This document shows positions 35,611-48,507 of a stretch of DNA of 64,000 nucleotides, piece after piece. A program made the translations under genes and the position numbers. How positions within the stretch are numbered: position 1 is the stretch's first letter; every line of letters starts with the position of its first letter. This DNA comes from Pirellulaceae bacterium (GTDB taxonomy: Bacteria; Planctomycetota; Planctomycetia; Pirellulales; Pirellulaceae): NCBI GenBank assembly GCA_023382975.1, contig JAHDXO010000036.1, positions 1 through 64,000 on the forward strand, read 5' to 3'. The notes under the pieces were generated by a model. The model searched no databases, was not told where the DNA came from, and saw only the letters and a list, made by a program, of their open reading frames with translations.

Positions 35611-38600
35611 ATGGCTGCCAAACGACAACAACCGATTCGACGCCCGAAGACATCGCCGAAGGGCGTCGAGCAAGAAGTGGACACAACGCAACCGGGATCG
35701 GGTGGCAATCCGAGTGAGCCACGGGCTTTGCCTGCGGATACGAGCCACGACGACGAACCGTCTGCCGCAACGGCTTCTTGCGAGGTGCCGACGGCGCCGT
35801 CCCGCCGATTTCCAATCGTGGGCATCGGTGCGTCGGCCGGCGGCCTGGAGGCCCTGCAAGAGTTCTTTCGACACCTACCGGCCGATAGCGAGATGGCCTT
35901 TATCGTCGTGACACATCAGCACCCGGGACACGTCAGCCTGCTGCCAAGCCTCCTTGCCAAGGCCACGCCGGTCCCGGTCGTCGAGGCACACGACGGGCTG
36001 CTCGTTGAGCCGAACCACGTCTACGTGGGCCTACCCGGTGGTCTGCTGGGCATTTCCGGGGGCGTGCTACACCGCCTGGACGCCGATTCGGTCCGGGCTC
36101 CGCACCTGCCGATCGACCATTTCTTGCGGTCCTTGGCCGTGGACCAGCGGGAACACGCCATCTGCGCGGTGCTTTCCGGCACTGGGAGCGATGGGACGCT
36201 GGGCGTCAGGGCAATCAAAGCCGAGGCGGGGATGGCGATGGTGCAGGAGCCCCCATCAGCCAAGTACGCGGGGATGCCGGCCAGTGCTGCCGCTACCGGT
36301 CTGGCCGACTACGTCCTCCCCGCCGCCGCCATGCCTGCCCAGTTGATCGCCTACGCGCGGGGGCCGTATCTGAAGGTGCGGACGCCGGCGACAGACACCC
36401 CACTGTTTCCCAGGGAATCGCTCCAGCAGATTCTCGGATTGTTGCGAGTGCGGACCGGGCACGATTTCACCTGCTACAAGTCGAGCACGATCTGCCGGCG
36501 GATCGAGCGGCGGATGAACGTGCATCAGGTCAAAGAAGCGGCCGCCTATGTCCGTTACCTCCGGGAGAATCTCCACGAACTCGATGTGCTCTTTGGCGAA
36601 TTGTTGATTAGCGTGACGGGATTCTTCCGCGATCCTCAGGCCTTCGAGGCATTGGCGGAAAAGGCGCTGCCTGGTTTGCTCGCCTCGCGCGCCGACGGCG
36701 AACCGATCCGGATCTGGGTGCCCGGCTGCGCCAGTGGCGAGGAAGCCTACACGGTGGCCATTCTTGTGCGCGAGAGCCTGGAGAAGATCAAACGGACGCC
36801 CGACGTGCAGATCTTCGGGACCGACTTGGACGCGCACGCGATCGATGCCGCTCGGGCCGGCATCTACCCGGCAGGCATTACAGCCGATGTCTCGAAGGAG
36901 AGGCTGGAGCGGTTCTTCACGCATGACGAAAGCGTCTACCAGATCCGGAAAGAGATCCGCGAGATGTTGGTTTTCGCGCCCCAGAACGTCGTCAAGGATC
37001 CGCCGTTCACGAAGCTCGACATGGTGGTCTGCCGGAACCTGTTGATCTACTTCGACGCGGAAATGCAGCGCCGCCTGCTGCCCGTCTTCCATTACGCCTT
37101 GCGCCCCGGCGGGGTGCTGTTACTCGGGCCGTCCGAATCGATTGGCTCCTTCGACAACCTCTTCGAACCCCTGGACAGCAAGTGGAAGATCTTTCGCCGC
37201 CGGGAAGCGGTTAGTTCCGTCCATCTGCTCATGGAATTGCCGCCCGAGCCCTCCGAGAAACACCTGCCGGAGGTGTTGCCGCAGGGCGCGGTGACCGGCG
37301 TCAAGCATCCCAACACGGTCGCACACGTGGAACGGTTGCTCTTGTCGCGCTTCGCGCCGACGAGCCTGATCGTCGACGAGCGCGGCAACATCGTTTACAT
37401 CCACGGCCGCACGGGGGCCTATCTCGAGCCAACCGAGGGCCAACCCCGCAACAATGTCCTGGAGATGGCGCGGCACGGGCTAGCCCGTCCCCTGGGGGCG
37501 GCCATGCGACAGGCCGTCAAAGAGAGAGTCGAAATCATTCGCCCGAATGTCCGCGTCAAGACCAATGGCGAGTACGTCCACGTCACCCTTACGGTCACGA
37601 CAATCGCCGAACCGGAGCCCATCCGCGGCCTGCTGCTGATCACCATCCAGCCCGAAACTCCTGCGCATCCCCCGGCGAAAGCCCAACAAGGAAGACAGAG
37701 AAAAGAACAGCCCGCCCGCGTGGCCGAACTCGAACAAGAACTTCAGTACGTCAAAGAATCGCTCCAGACGACCATCGAGGAGTTGGAAACCTCCAACGAG
37801 GAACTCAAATCGACCAACGAGGAGCTGCAATCGACCAACGAGGAACTGCAGAGCAGCAACGAAGAGCTGGAGACTTCCAAGGAAGAGATGCAATCGCTCA
37901 ACGAAGAATTGAACACCGTCAACACGGAGCTGCAGGCCAAGGTCGAGGAACTCTCGCACTCCACCGACGACATGCAGAACCTGTTGGACAGCACCCAGGT
38001 GGCAACGATCTTCCTGGACATTCAACTCAACGTCAAACGGTACACCGAGCCGGCAAAACTGTTGTTCAACTTGATCCAAACCGACATCGGGCGGCCGCTG
38101 AGCCACTTGACTTGCAGTATCGATTACGACCACCTGACCGACGATTGCCGCCAAGTCCTGCAGACGTTGGTGCCCAAGGAGGCCGAAGTGTGCAGCCGCC
38201 ACGGCAAGTGGTATCTCGGGCGGGCGATGCCCTATCGCACCGCGGACAACGTCATCGACGGGGTTGTGTTGACGTTTGTCGACATCACACGGCTCAAGGC
38301 TGCGGAGCAACAAGCGACCGACGGGTGGAATTGCCTTGCCGAGATCGTCCAGGTCGCCCGCTACCCGATGGTCGTATTGGATGCACAGCTTCGAGTAGCT
38401 TCGGCAAACCGCGCTTTTTGCAAGGCGGTTCAGGCAAGTACCGAGGAGATTTTGGGACGCCACTTTTTCGAGGTCGGCGACGGGCGATGGGGTATCGCGC
38501 CCGTCCGTAAGATGCTGGTGGAACTTTTGCGGCATGATACCCCCGTCGAAGATCTCCAGGTGGAGCTTCACGGACCCGAGGGACGCCGGGTGTTGCTGCT

Positions 38601-38688
38601 GAACGCGCGCCCGCTGAAACGAGGCCGGGAGGGAGGGCGAATGATCGGGCTTTCCCTGGTCGACCAGACGACCACAGACCAGTCGTGA
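35611..38688 (+). CDS. CheB-CheR-PAS hybrid chemotaxis-type protein, 1025 aa
   Basis: Domain order: a disordered N-terminus of ~65 residues; a CheB methylesterase (GASAGG with catalytic S75, THQH with H102, GTGSDGT with D194); a CheR methyltransferase (~270-530; PGCASGEEAYT SAM-binding motif, FGTDLD, VVCRNLLIYF); then a long coiled coil with E-E-L-x-S/T-x-N repeats (~700-790); then two PAS-like domains to the C-terminus. There is no receiver or histidine kinase domain. Such hybrids usually control methylation-dependent signalling of a nearby kinase. The next gene is a PAS/GAF histidine kinase. Both enzymatic sites look intact, so an active esterase-transferase is likely. Confidence 0.9.
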   Translation: MAAKRQQPIRRPKTSPKGVEQEVDTTQPGSGGNPSEPRALPADTSHDDEPSAATASCEVPTAPSRRFPIVGIGASAGGLEALQEFFRHLPADSEMAFIVVTHQHPGHVSLLPSLLAKATPVPVVEAHDGLLVEPNHVYVGLPGGLLGISGGVLHRLDADSVRAPHLPIDHFLRSLAVDQREHAICAVLSGTGSDGTLGVRAIKAEAGMAMVQEPPSAKYAGMPASAAATGLADYVLPAAAMPAQLIAYARGPYLKVRTPATDTPLFPRESLQQILGLLRVRTGHDFTCYKSSTICRRIERRMNVHQVKEAAAYVRYLRENLHELDVLFGELLISVTGFFRDPQAFEALAEKALPGLLASRADGEPIRIWVPGCASGEEAYTVAILVRESLEKIKRTPDVQIFGTDLDAHAIDAARAGIYPAGITADVSKERLERFFTHDESVYQIRKEIREMLVFAPQNVVKDPPFTKLDMVVCRNLLIYFDAEMQRRLLPVFHYALRPGGVLLLGPSESIGSFDNLFEPLDSKWKIFRRREAVSSVHLLMELPPEPSEKHLPEVLPQGAVTGVKHPNTVAHVERLLLSRFAPTSLIVDERGNIVYIHGRTGAYLEPTEGQPRNNVLEMARHGLARPLGAAMRQAVKERVEIIRPNVRVKTNGEYVHVTLTVTTIAEPEPIRGLLLITIQPETPAHPPAKAQQGRQRKEQPARVAELEQELQYVKESLQTTIEELETSNEELKSTNEELQSTNEELQSSNEELETSKEEMQSLNEELNTVNTELQAKVEELSHSTDDMQNLLDSTQVATIFLDIQLNVKRYTEPAKLLFNLIQTDIGRPLSHLTCSIDYDHLTDDCRQVLQTLVPKEAEVCSRHGKWYLGRAMPYRTADNVIDGVVLTFVDITRLKAAEQQATDGWNCLAEIVQVARYPMVVLDAQLRVASANRAFCKAVQASTEEILGRHFFEVGDGRWGIAPVRKMLVELLRHDTPVEDLQVELHGPEGRRVLLLNARPLKRGREGGRMIGLSLVDQTTTDQS

Positions 38689-38811
38689 CCGATCAGCGAG
38701 ACGTTTTGTTTTTGAACCGGCGCATCAAGAGGCGTCGCGGATAACGAACCCCGGTGCGCCTCATGTCGCCTGGCCGGAGTCTGACGTTCCACGACCAAGG
38801 GGGACGACAAG

Positions 38812-42026
<3,215 letters not shown>

Positions 42027-42027
<1 letters not shown>

Positions 42028-42674
42028 TGGCTGCTAGAGTCATGATCGTAGACGACCATCCCGCCATTCGCGAGGGCTTGGCCGTGCGGATTTCCGCGCA
42101 ACCCGACCTCGAGGTCTGCGGCCAAGCTGCCGATGCCGCCGAGGCGATGAATCTGGTGAAGAGCGCCCGCCCCGATGTGGTCGTCGTCGACATCCAGTTG
42201 AAGACCGGGAATGGGCTGGATCTCATTCAGCGAATCAGGGCCTACGACGACTCGATCCGGACGTTGGTCTGGTCGATGTACCCCGATGCGCTCTACGCCG
42301 AACGAGCGCTGCGGGTCGGCGCCCTGGGCTATATCAACAAGCAAAACATGACGCATGACATCGTCGATGCCATCCGCGCCGTCCGCGATGGTAAGGTCTT
42401 CCTTGTTGAGGAGACGGCCGCGAAATTGCTGGGCCGGGTGGTCGGTCGCGGCAGCCGTCAGAAGGAGTCTGGGGTAGAATCCCTGTCCGACCGCGAACTG
42501 GAAGTCTTCCGCCTAGTCGGCCTGGGGCTCTCCACGTCACAGATCGCTCAGCGGTTCCACCGCAGTCGCCATACCGTGGAAGCTCACCGGCAATCCATCC
42601 GGCGCAAGCTGAACTTGAAAACGGCCAGCGAACTGAACCGCGTCGCCGTCCAATGGGTGTTGGAATACGGTTGA
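42027..42674 (+). CDS. NarL/FixJ-type response regulator, 215 aa
   Basis: Receiver domain with the acidic pair IVDDH, phospho-acceptor D55 (VVVVDIQL), then a linker and a C-terminal LuxR-type helix-turn-helix: LSDRELEVFRLVGLGLSTSQ, then IAQRFHRSRHTVEAHRQSI. It is the last gene of the plus-strand signalling run and is coupled to the histidine kinase by a one-base stop/start overlap, so it is the cognate regulator. It ends 7 bases from the convergent PLD gene. Confidence 0.93.
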
Positions 42675-42681
42675 TGGTTTC

Positions 42682-44277
42682 TCAATAGAATACCCGGAAC
42701 GCCTTCAACACCTGCTGAAACTCATGCAGGTACGACCGCGCGACATCGGAGCTGGCCGCGACCACCAGCAGATCGTGGGAGAACGTCGAGGTATTGTACC
42801 AGTTGAAACTGCCATCCAGTACGAGGAAGTCGTCCACGACGCAGTACTTCGCGTGCAGCGGACAATACGGTACGCGGTGATCGTTCTGCCCGTACGTCAG
42901 CCCCACCGGGATGCCGGCCCGCCGCAATTTGGGCACCGCTGGCAGCAACGGCCGCTCCAATTCTTCCTTCATCGTGTATTCTTTGCCCGGGTCGCCGTGG
43001 CGCACGAGATGTCCGTTGACGAGTACGTGGACGTCGACACCCCGCTGCTTTGCCTGAATCAGCGCATCGATGACGCTGTCGTGATACTCGCCACGCAGTT
43101 CGTTGATCAGGAACAAGCAGAGCTTGATCGAACGCCGCGCCCGGTGGATCGCGGAGAGTATGGCTTGGTGCGGCCGGTAATACTTGCCGTTGGGCAACGC
43201 CTGGCGGCCAAAGGTGTACAGCAGATTGAAATGGCTGAGGGGATCGATTGTATAACGTTGGACGACGCCGCCGCGGATACTCTGGAAGACGTTGTCGAGT
43301 AGCCGGCAGACGCCCCGCGAACGAAAAACCATGCCTGATTCCCAGTTCGCCCACCAGCGGTCGAAGGTGATATTGAACGATCCCAGCAGGCAGTCCTCGT
43401 CCCCAAAGATGATAAACTTCGTATGCATGTCCGGGGCGACTTCGATCGTCGGGTCGTCGGGCATGCACAACACTCCCGTCAGTTCCAGCGGCGCACGTTT
43501 CAACCGGGCGTAGTTGCCGCTGTTGGTCAATGTCATCTTCCGCCAGTCCACGACACATTGCACTGCGACACCCTGGGTGCTCGCGTAGATCAAATGATTC
43601 GTGAAATCCGTATCGTCGATGCAATCGACGCAGACTTTGATTGTCTGCGTGTCGCCAGGACGCTCCCGCTGCCGTCGGATCACCGCGTCCAGGCGATCGT
43701 GAAGGTAGGGCTTCGGGTGAAAGGGATGCCAGGGCGAACCCTTGGTGAACTTGGGGACCAATCGGAGCGATTCGAAGTGCGAGTTGTACCAGTCGACATC
43801 GCGTTGCAGCAGCCCGCTCTCCAATTCCTTGGTGCGGTAGTGGTTCGGCGTCGCCCACTCCCGCGTAATGGCCCGCCGGTGGTGGCGATCTGACTCCCAA
43901 TGACACCCGTCCATGAAAATGTATTCAAACTGGGATGCGAACGACCTCTCTCGGAAGTGGACGATATACGCAAGCTTGACACAGGTGATATGGCCCAGAC
44001 CGGACGAAAATGGTCGCAAATAGAAGTCGCGAGTAATGCGTTGGTGACGATTCCATTGGATCTCGCATGGATCGGTATCGCTGAGGAACTGCTCGCAGGC
44101 TCCTTCGCTGCGGTACACTTTCAGAAGAACCTTCAGGTTGACCTCCGTCCCCCAAAGCACCTGGAAACGGACTCTTCCCCATCGCAGGTAGAAGACCTCC
44201 TTGAGATCGTTTTCTCGCGCAAAACTGGCGCTCAGTTCGCCCTCCAGCGGAACGGCAAGTTCCTCGGCAAATTCCAT
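42682..44277 (-). CDS. Phospholipase D-family protein, 531 aa
   Basis: Two HKD motifs are visible: HTKFIIFGDEDCLLGSFN near residue 282 and HAKYCVVDDFLVLDGSFN near residue 475, each H-x-K followed by G-S-x-N. This double-motif layout is that of PLD-superfamily phosphodiesterases (phospholipases, cardiolipin synthases, nucleases). There is no signal peptide or membrane segment in the part from the chosen ATG (MEFAEELAVPLEGELSASF), so a cytoplasmic nuclease or phosphodiesterase is possible. GGGAG lies very close to the ATG; the frame extends to 44373. A copy of the shared element lies 93 bases upstream. Divergent from the EEP gene. Confidence 0.85.
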   Translation of the reverse strand: MEFAEELAVPLEGELSASFARENDLKEVFYLRWGRVRFQVLWGTEVNLKVLLKVYRSEGACEQFLSDTDPCEIQWNRHQRITRDFYLRPFSSGLGHITCVKLAYIVHFRERSFASQFEYIFMDGCHWESDRHHRRAITREWATPNHYRTKELESGLLQRDVDWYNSHFESLRLVPKFTKGSPWHPFHPKPYLHDRLDAVIRRQRERPGDTQTIKVCVDCIDDTDFTNHLIYASTQGVAVQCVVDWRKMTLTNSGNYARLKRAPLELTGVLCMPDDPTIEVAPDMHTKFIIFGDEDCLLGSFNITFDRWWANWESGMVFRSRGVCRLLDNVFQSIRGGVVQRYTIDPLSHFNLLYTFGRQALPNGKYYRPHQAILSAIHRARRSIKLCLFLINELRGEYHDSVIDALIQAKQRGVDVHVLVNGHLVRHGDPGKEYTMKEELERPLLPAVPKLRRAGIPVGLTYGQNDHRVPYCPLHAKYCVVDDFLVLDGSFNWYNTSTFSHDLLVVAASSDVARSYLHEFQQVLKAFRVFY

Positions 44278-44369
44278 GCTCCCAGCCCTGCAGTTGTCGG
44301 CCCGTGTTGATCTTTGGTGTGCATTATCGCTTGTCCTATCAGTCCATCGTTGCCGCGCGACCGAGGAAT

Positions 44370-44403
44370 GCAATTCCAGATGCCAACGATTTCCCTGTAG
44401 CGA
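44370..44403 (-). promoter_or_regulatory. Shared 34-bp element, copy B (upstream of the PLD gene)
   Basis: It matches copy A in 28 of 34 positions and copy C in 25. It ends 93 bases before the PLD gene ATG and reads towards that gene. Confidence 0.5.
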
Positions 44404-44489
44404 GAGCCGCTAGAGAGGCCTGCAAGTTGGAGTGCCGTTCGCTCTGCGAGACAAATCGCTCTCCATCGGTTATACTTCACGGACTAGTT

Positions 44490-44505
44490 TGGACGCCCGC
44501 TTGCT
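44490..44505 (+). promoter_or_regulatory. Weak sigma-54-like candidate before the EEP gene
   Basis: TGGACGCCCGCTTGCT has GG and GC separated by 10 bases, the sigma-54 -24/-12 spacing, 58 bases before the ATG at 44563. The rest of the consensus is only partly met, and this may be chance. Confidence 0.2.
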
Positions 44506-44562
44506 GAACTGCCCCGATACGCCTTTATGGCAAGTGCCAAGCCAATAGGTTGCGGAGCCACC

Positions 44563-46023
44563 ATGCCTCCCATCGAACTACTTTACGCCAAGAGTCGCAT
44601 CCTGCGACGTCCGGACACGGTGGAGCAGGAACTGATGGTCGCCTCCCTGGTCCGGAATCTTGCCTACCGGAAGTCCGTCGAAGTGGTCTGGGCCGGCGAG
44701 GACGGCGCGTGGCGCAATCTGGATGCCGAATACGTCGGCCCGAGCGGGGAGAGTTCCGAGATCTGGCACGCACGGACAACCATTCCGCTGACGCCGGAAT
44801 CCTCCTTGCCCGGAGATATTCAGTTCCTCTTACACTACCACGTGGCCGGGCAGGACTATTGGGCGCCGGCCGGCCAGCAAAGCTACGCGATCGGGGCGGA
44901 TTCCGGCATACGCCTCGCCGACAGGCTTCCGCTGCTGCACGTTGATTTCGCGCCCAATCTGCATGTCGGCCAGCAGTTCTATCCCATTACGATCGCCGTG
45001 CGTCAAGACCTTCATCCTGAGAAGGTGGCGATTCGCTGGACGACCGATCATTGGGACACGGTGACCGATACACCAGCGTTCTTGCGTCACAAGCATTGGC
45101 ATCGAGCGGTCGGCAGCCATGCCCGCAATCCCAACCGCTACGGGTGCGGCCAATGGATCAGCCAACTGCACCTGGGGCATGCGTACCGGGTCGAGTACGC
45201 CCTGTGCTGCTTGGCCAAGGGCCGACGCTACTGGGACAATAACTCCGGGTTGAACTATCTGGCTCGGCATGACCGTCTGAAAGTCATGACGCTGAACCTG
45301 CACTGTTATCAGGAAGATCGGCAAGAGGAGAAGTTTGCCCAAATTGCCAAGGCCATCCGGGACTTGCACATCGACGTGGTCTGTCTCCAGGAGGTCGGCG
45401 AGCATTGGAATGATGGAACTCGCGAATTGAACTCCAATGCGGCCAGAATTATTCGCGACCAACTGGGCGAACACTACTCGATGCACGCGGATTGGAGTCA
45501 TTTCGGATTCGGCCGATATCGCGAAGGCTCCGCCATCTTGAGCCGTTACCCGATCTTGGAAGCAGAGTCCAAGTACGTGTCGGCCTCGCAGGATGTCCAT
45601 GACATTCATGCTCGTCGGGTGGTCATGGCCCAAATCGACGTGCCGTATTTCGGTGTGATCAACGTCTTTTCGGTGCATCTGAGTTGGTGGGAAAGCGGAT
45701 TCCAAGTACAGTTTGAGAATCTGCGACGCTGGGCCGAGAGCCGTGAAACGCCTGATCTGGCCGCGACCTTGTTGTGCGGCGACTTCAACAACGCCGCGAA
45801 CACCAAAGGCTATGAGCTATTGAGCAAGGAGTACGAAGATCAGTTCTTCAGGGCCAACGCCCAATATCTCAGTCAGATCGACGACCGGCGCATTGATTAC
45901 CTTCTGATGAAAAAGGGCGGCGCGCTGAACGTCAAGTCGGCCTACCGGCTCTTCACCTCGTCCGACTATGGCCGCGTGTCCGACCATGAAGGCTACTGTG
46001 CCGAATTTGAACCTCCGGAATGA
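44563..46023 (+). CDS. CBM21-type modules fused to an endonuclease/exonuclease/phosphatase (EEP) domain, 486 aa
   Basis: I start at the ATG at 44563 (MPPIELLYAKSRILRRPDTV) with GGAG about 6 bases upstream; an ATG at 44527 lacks a site. Residues 1-240 read as two CBM21-like starch/glycogen-binding modules: VRNLAYRKSVEVVWAGEDGA, and later the hallmark YWDNNSGLNY. From ~245 there is an EEP (DNase I-like) domain: MTLNLHCYQEDR, VVCLQEVGE (metal-binding Glu), LCGDFNNAAN, SDHEGY. The enzyme cleaves a phosphodiester or phosphomonoester. A glycogen-binding tag on such an enzyme is unusual to me. Confidence 0.85.
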   Translation: MPPIELLYAKSRILRRPDTVEQELMVASLVRNLAYRKSVEVVWAGEDGAWRNLDAEYVGPSGESSEIWHARTTIPLTPESSLPGDIQFLLHYHVAGQDYWAPAGQQSYAIGADSGIRLADRLPLLHVDFAPNLHVGQQFYPITIAVRQDLHPEKVAIRWTTDHWDTVTDTPAFLRHKHWHRAVGSHARNPNRYGCGQWISQLHLGHAYRVEYALCCLAKGRRYWDNNSGLNYLARHDRLKVMTLNLHCYQEDRQEEKFAQIAKAIRDLHIDVVCLQEVGEHWNDGTRELNSNAARIIRDQLGEHYSMHADWSHFGFGRYREGSAILSRYPILEAESKYVSASQDVHDIHARRVVMAQIDVPYFGVINVFSVHLSWWESGFQVQFENLRRWAESRETPDLAATLLCGDFNNAANTKGYELLSKEYEDQFFRANAQYLSQIDDRRIDYLLMKKGGALNVKSAYRLFTSSDYGRVSDHEGYCAEFEPPE

Positions 46024-46065
46024 AATCTTGCATTCGACGCTGCCGAGGGTTGATCCAGCCATCGA

Positions 46066-46082
46066 GCAGGGCAGGGGGGAGG
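46066..46082 (+). repeat. G-rich motif, copy 2
   Basis: GCAGGGCAGGGGGGAGG between the EEP gene stop and the Gfo/Idh/MocA gene. Confidence 0.5.
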
Positions 46083-46248
46083 TCGCCGAGAAAACGTGTT
46101 GGACGGGATCGCCGCGGTCGATGTGGCAGACCGAATCGCCGTCGAGTAGGATATCCAGTTGCGTTTCTGGAATCAGCTCTTGACGGAACGATCGGGCTGG
46201 AGAGCCTGACGACCGTCGTGATGGTCCGGCAGGAAAGCGAGGAAATCC

Positions 46249-47505
46249 ATGAGCGAGCGTGAATCGATTGCAGCATCGAAGCGGGACCGGGCGTGGGCTC
46301 GGCGTGAGTTTTTGGGCGGCACGGCGATGTTGGCGGCGTCCGCGGCGGTGGGCAAGGTTGCTGTGGGTCGGGCAGCGGAGGCCGAGACGCCGCAACACAA
46401 GATCAAGCTGGGCGTCGTCGGCTGCGGGGGGCGAGGCGCGTGGATCGCGAAGTTATTCCGCGATCACGGCGGGTACGAGATGCATGCCGTGGCGGACTAT
46501 TTTCCGTCGGTGGCCGAAGCGGCGGGCGAATCGTTGGGAGTGGATGCGTCGCGGCGATTCAGCGGACTGCTTGGTTATCGGCGGTTGATCGACAGCGGAG
46601 TCGAGGCCGTCGCGTTGGAGACTCCGCCGTGTTTCTTCCCTGATCACGTCCAGGCGGCGGTCGACGCGGGGTTGCACGTGTACATGGCCAAGCCGGTGGC
46701 GATCGACGTACCGGGCTGCCGCCAAGTCGAAGCGGCGGCGAAGAAGGCCACGGACGCCGGACGCTGCTTCCTGGTGGACTATCAGATGCCCACCGATCCA
46801 CACGTGATCGAGTGCGCGAAGCGATTCCGGGACGGCGCGCTGGGGACGCTCAGCATCGTCAAGAGCTTCTACTACGGCGGGCTGTTCGGCGACCCGCCGC
46901 TGACGGACACGATCGAAAGCCGGCTGCGCTCGCTGGTCTGGGTGAACGATACGGCGATCGGTGGCTGCTACCATGTCAACGCTTGCATCCATCCGATCCA
47001 AGCGATGATGTGGGTGCTGGACAAGGTCCCGGTCGCGGCAGCGGGGATCTCCTGTACCCGGCGAGCCAACCCGCACGGCGACAGTCACGACATGTTCGGC
47101 ATCACGTACGAATTTGACGACGGCCTGCTCTGGACACACACCGGACGCCATGCCAAGGGTTTGACGGGGCCGGAAGACCCGCTGGCGACGTGCGAGTTCC
47201 TGGGCGACGCCTACATGAAGATCGGCTACGGGGGCAAAGCACTGATCCGCGGCGGCTCGCATCACTACCCGGCCGAATCGATCGATAACCTGTACGGCGC
47301 CGGCGCGACCCGCAATATCGCCACGTTCTATCAGGACATCGTCGCTGGCAACTCGGCGAACGAGACCGTCCGCATGGCGATCGACAGTTGCCTGGCCACG
47401 ATCCTCGCCCGCGAAGCCTGCCTGCGCAAGGGTTGCCTGACGATGGAGGAACTGCTGAAGGAGAACCGCCGGATCAAAACCGACCTGACGGGCTTGAAAG
47501 CATGA
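46249..47505 (+). CDS. Tat-exported Gfo/Idh/MocA oxidoreductase, 418 aa
   Basis: A NAD(P)-dependent oxidoreductase acting on sugars or inositols. The twin-arginine signal is WARREFLGG (R18-R19), with a hydrophobic stretch to near 45. The Rossmann motif is GVVGCGGRGAWIA, and the family Lys lies in YMAKPVAID. GAGGAA lies 5 bases before the ATG. The C-terminal part is the usual open-faced sheet domain (IGGCYHVNACIHPIQAMMWV). Tat export of such enzymes is common in planctomycetes. It is not clearly part of an operon. Confidence 0.92.
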   Translation: MSERESIAASKRDRAWARREFLGGTAMLAASAAVGKVAVGRAAEAETPQHKIKLGVVGCGGRGAWIAKLFRDHGGYEMHAVADYFPSVAEAAGESLGVDASRRFSGLLGYRRLIDSGVEAVALETPPCFFPDHVQAAVDAGLHVYMAKPVAIDVPGCRQVEAAAKKATDAGRCFLVDYQMPTDPHVIECAKRFRDGALGTLSIVKSFYYGGLFGDPPLTDTIESRLRSLVWVNDTAIGGCYHVNACIHPIQAMMWVLDKVPVAAAGISCTRRANPHGDSHDMFGITYEFDDGLLWTHTGRHAKGLTGPEDPLATCEFLGDAYMKIGYGGKALIRGGSHHYPAESIDNLYGAGATRNIATFYQDIVAGNSANETVRMAIDSCLATILAREACLRKGCLTMEELLKENRRIKTDLTGLKA

Positions 47506-47537
47506 GAACCACTTGCCACAAGCTGCAATCAGAGGAA

Positions 47538-47560
47538 AGGGCAGGGGGGAGGGGAGGCGG
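47538..47560 (+). repeat. G-rich motif, copy 3
   Basis: AGGGCAGGGGGGAGGGGAGG, 33 bases after the stop of the Gfo/Idh/MocA gene and about 110 bases before the next ATG. Confidence 0.5.
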
Positions 47561-47671
47561 AGTGTTTGGTAGAGCGGCGCCTGTTTCGTTCTCCAGTGAT
47601 CGCTGGGCGCATGGAACGAATTATGCTCAAATACGGGCTGTTGAGATCATCCCTGGAGCTTCGATTCAGTC

Positions 47672-48496
47672 ATGGCTGTCTTCTTGTTCTGGAATACGGC
47701 GAATCGTGATCTGACCGTGGAGGTCGCGCGCCTTGTCGAGGAGCATCACGTGGACATGCTGATCCTGGCGGAAGGCGACGGGATTCCTGCTGCGCGGTTC
47801 TTGGCAACGATCAATTCCCGCGGCGATTCGAATCTGCGGTTTCACAATGTCGTTGGACAGCAGAAGATCCGCATCTACAGCCGGTTTCCCGAAAGAGCCG
47901 TTGCGCCAGTGTTTGATTCCGGCGGCATCTCCATTCGGCATGTGTGCGCGCCCGGTTGTAGAGATTTCATCATGGTCGCTGCCCATCTGCCCAGCAAGCT
48001 GCGTTGGCAACCTGGCGAGCAACAAGATTTGTGTTGCCGGTTACGCGACTTCATCGAATATGCCGAGACCCAATGCGGCCACCAGCGGACGATCGTTGTT
48101 GGCGATCTCAACATGAATCCTTTCGAACACGGCATGGTCAGTTCAGAAGGACTCCACGGCGTAATGGCGAGGCACGATGTGAAGCGAAAGAAACGCGTTG
48201 TACATGGCTTCGATCGGTATCTGTTCTATAATCCGATGTGGGCGCATTTTGGCGAACGCCCCAACGGCCCACCGGGCACCTATTACTCGGCGCGATCTAC
48301 TCCCCTGTCCTACTACTGGAATATCTTCGACCAAGTGCTGGTCCGACCTGATTTGCTGGACAGTTTCCCAGACGATCACCTGCGCATCCTGACGAAGGCT
48401 GGCGATATGCATCTTGTGGGGCCGACGGGTCGCCCCGACAAAACCCGTGTCTCCGATCACTTGCCGATCTTGTTTCAACTGCGGCTAATGCTCTAG
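47672..48496 (+). CDS. EEP-superfamily protein (DNase I-like), 274 aa
   Basis: A second enzyme of the endonuclease/exonuclease/phosphatase fold, this time without a binding domain. Key blocks: MLILAEGDG (Glu), VVGDLNMNPFE (Asp-Asn), then RVSDHLPILFQL (the Asp-His pair near the end). There is no signal peptide, so it is probably cytoplasmic. GGAG lies about 12 bases before the ATG. The TAG stop sits directly in the next gene's ribosome site (TAGGAG), so the pair is one operon. Confidence 0.85.
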   Translation: MAVFLFWNTANRDLTVEVARLVEEHHVDMLILAEGDGIPAARFLATINSRGDSNLRFHNVVGQQKIRIYSRFPERAVAPVFDSGGISIRHVCAPGCRDFIMVAAHLPSKLRWQPGEQQDLCCRLRDFIEYAETQCGHQRTIVVGDLNMNPFEHGMVSSEGLHGVMARHDVKRKKRVVHGFDRYLFYNPMWAHFGERPNGPPGTYYSARSTPLSYYWNIFDQVLVRPDLLDSFPDDHLRILTKAGDMHLVGPTGRPDKTRVSDHLPILFQLRLML

Positions 48497-48507
48497 GAGT
48501 TCCTGCT

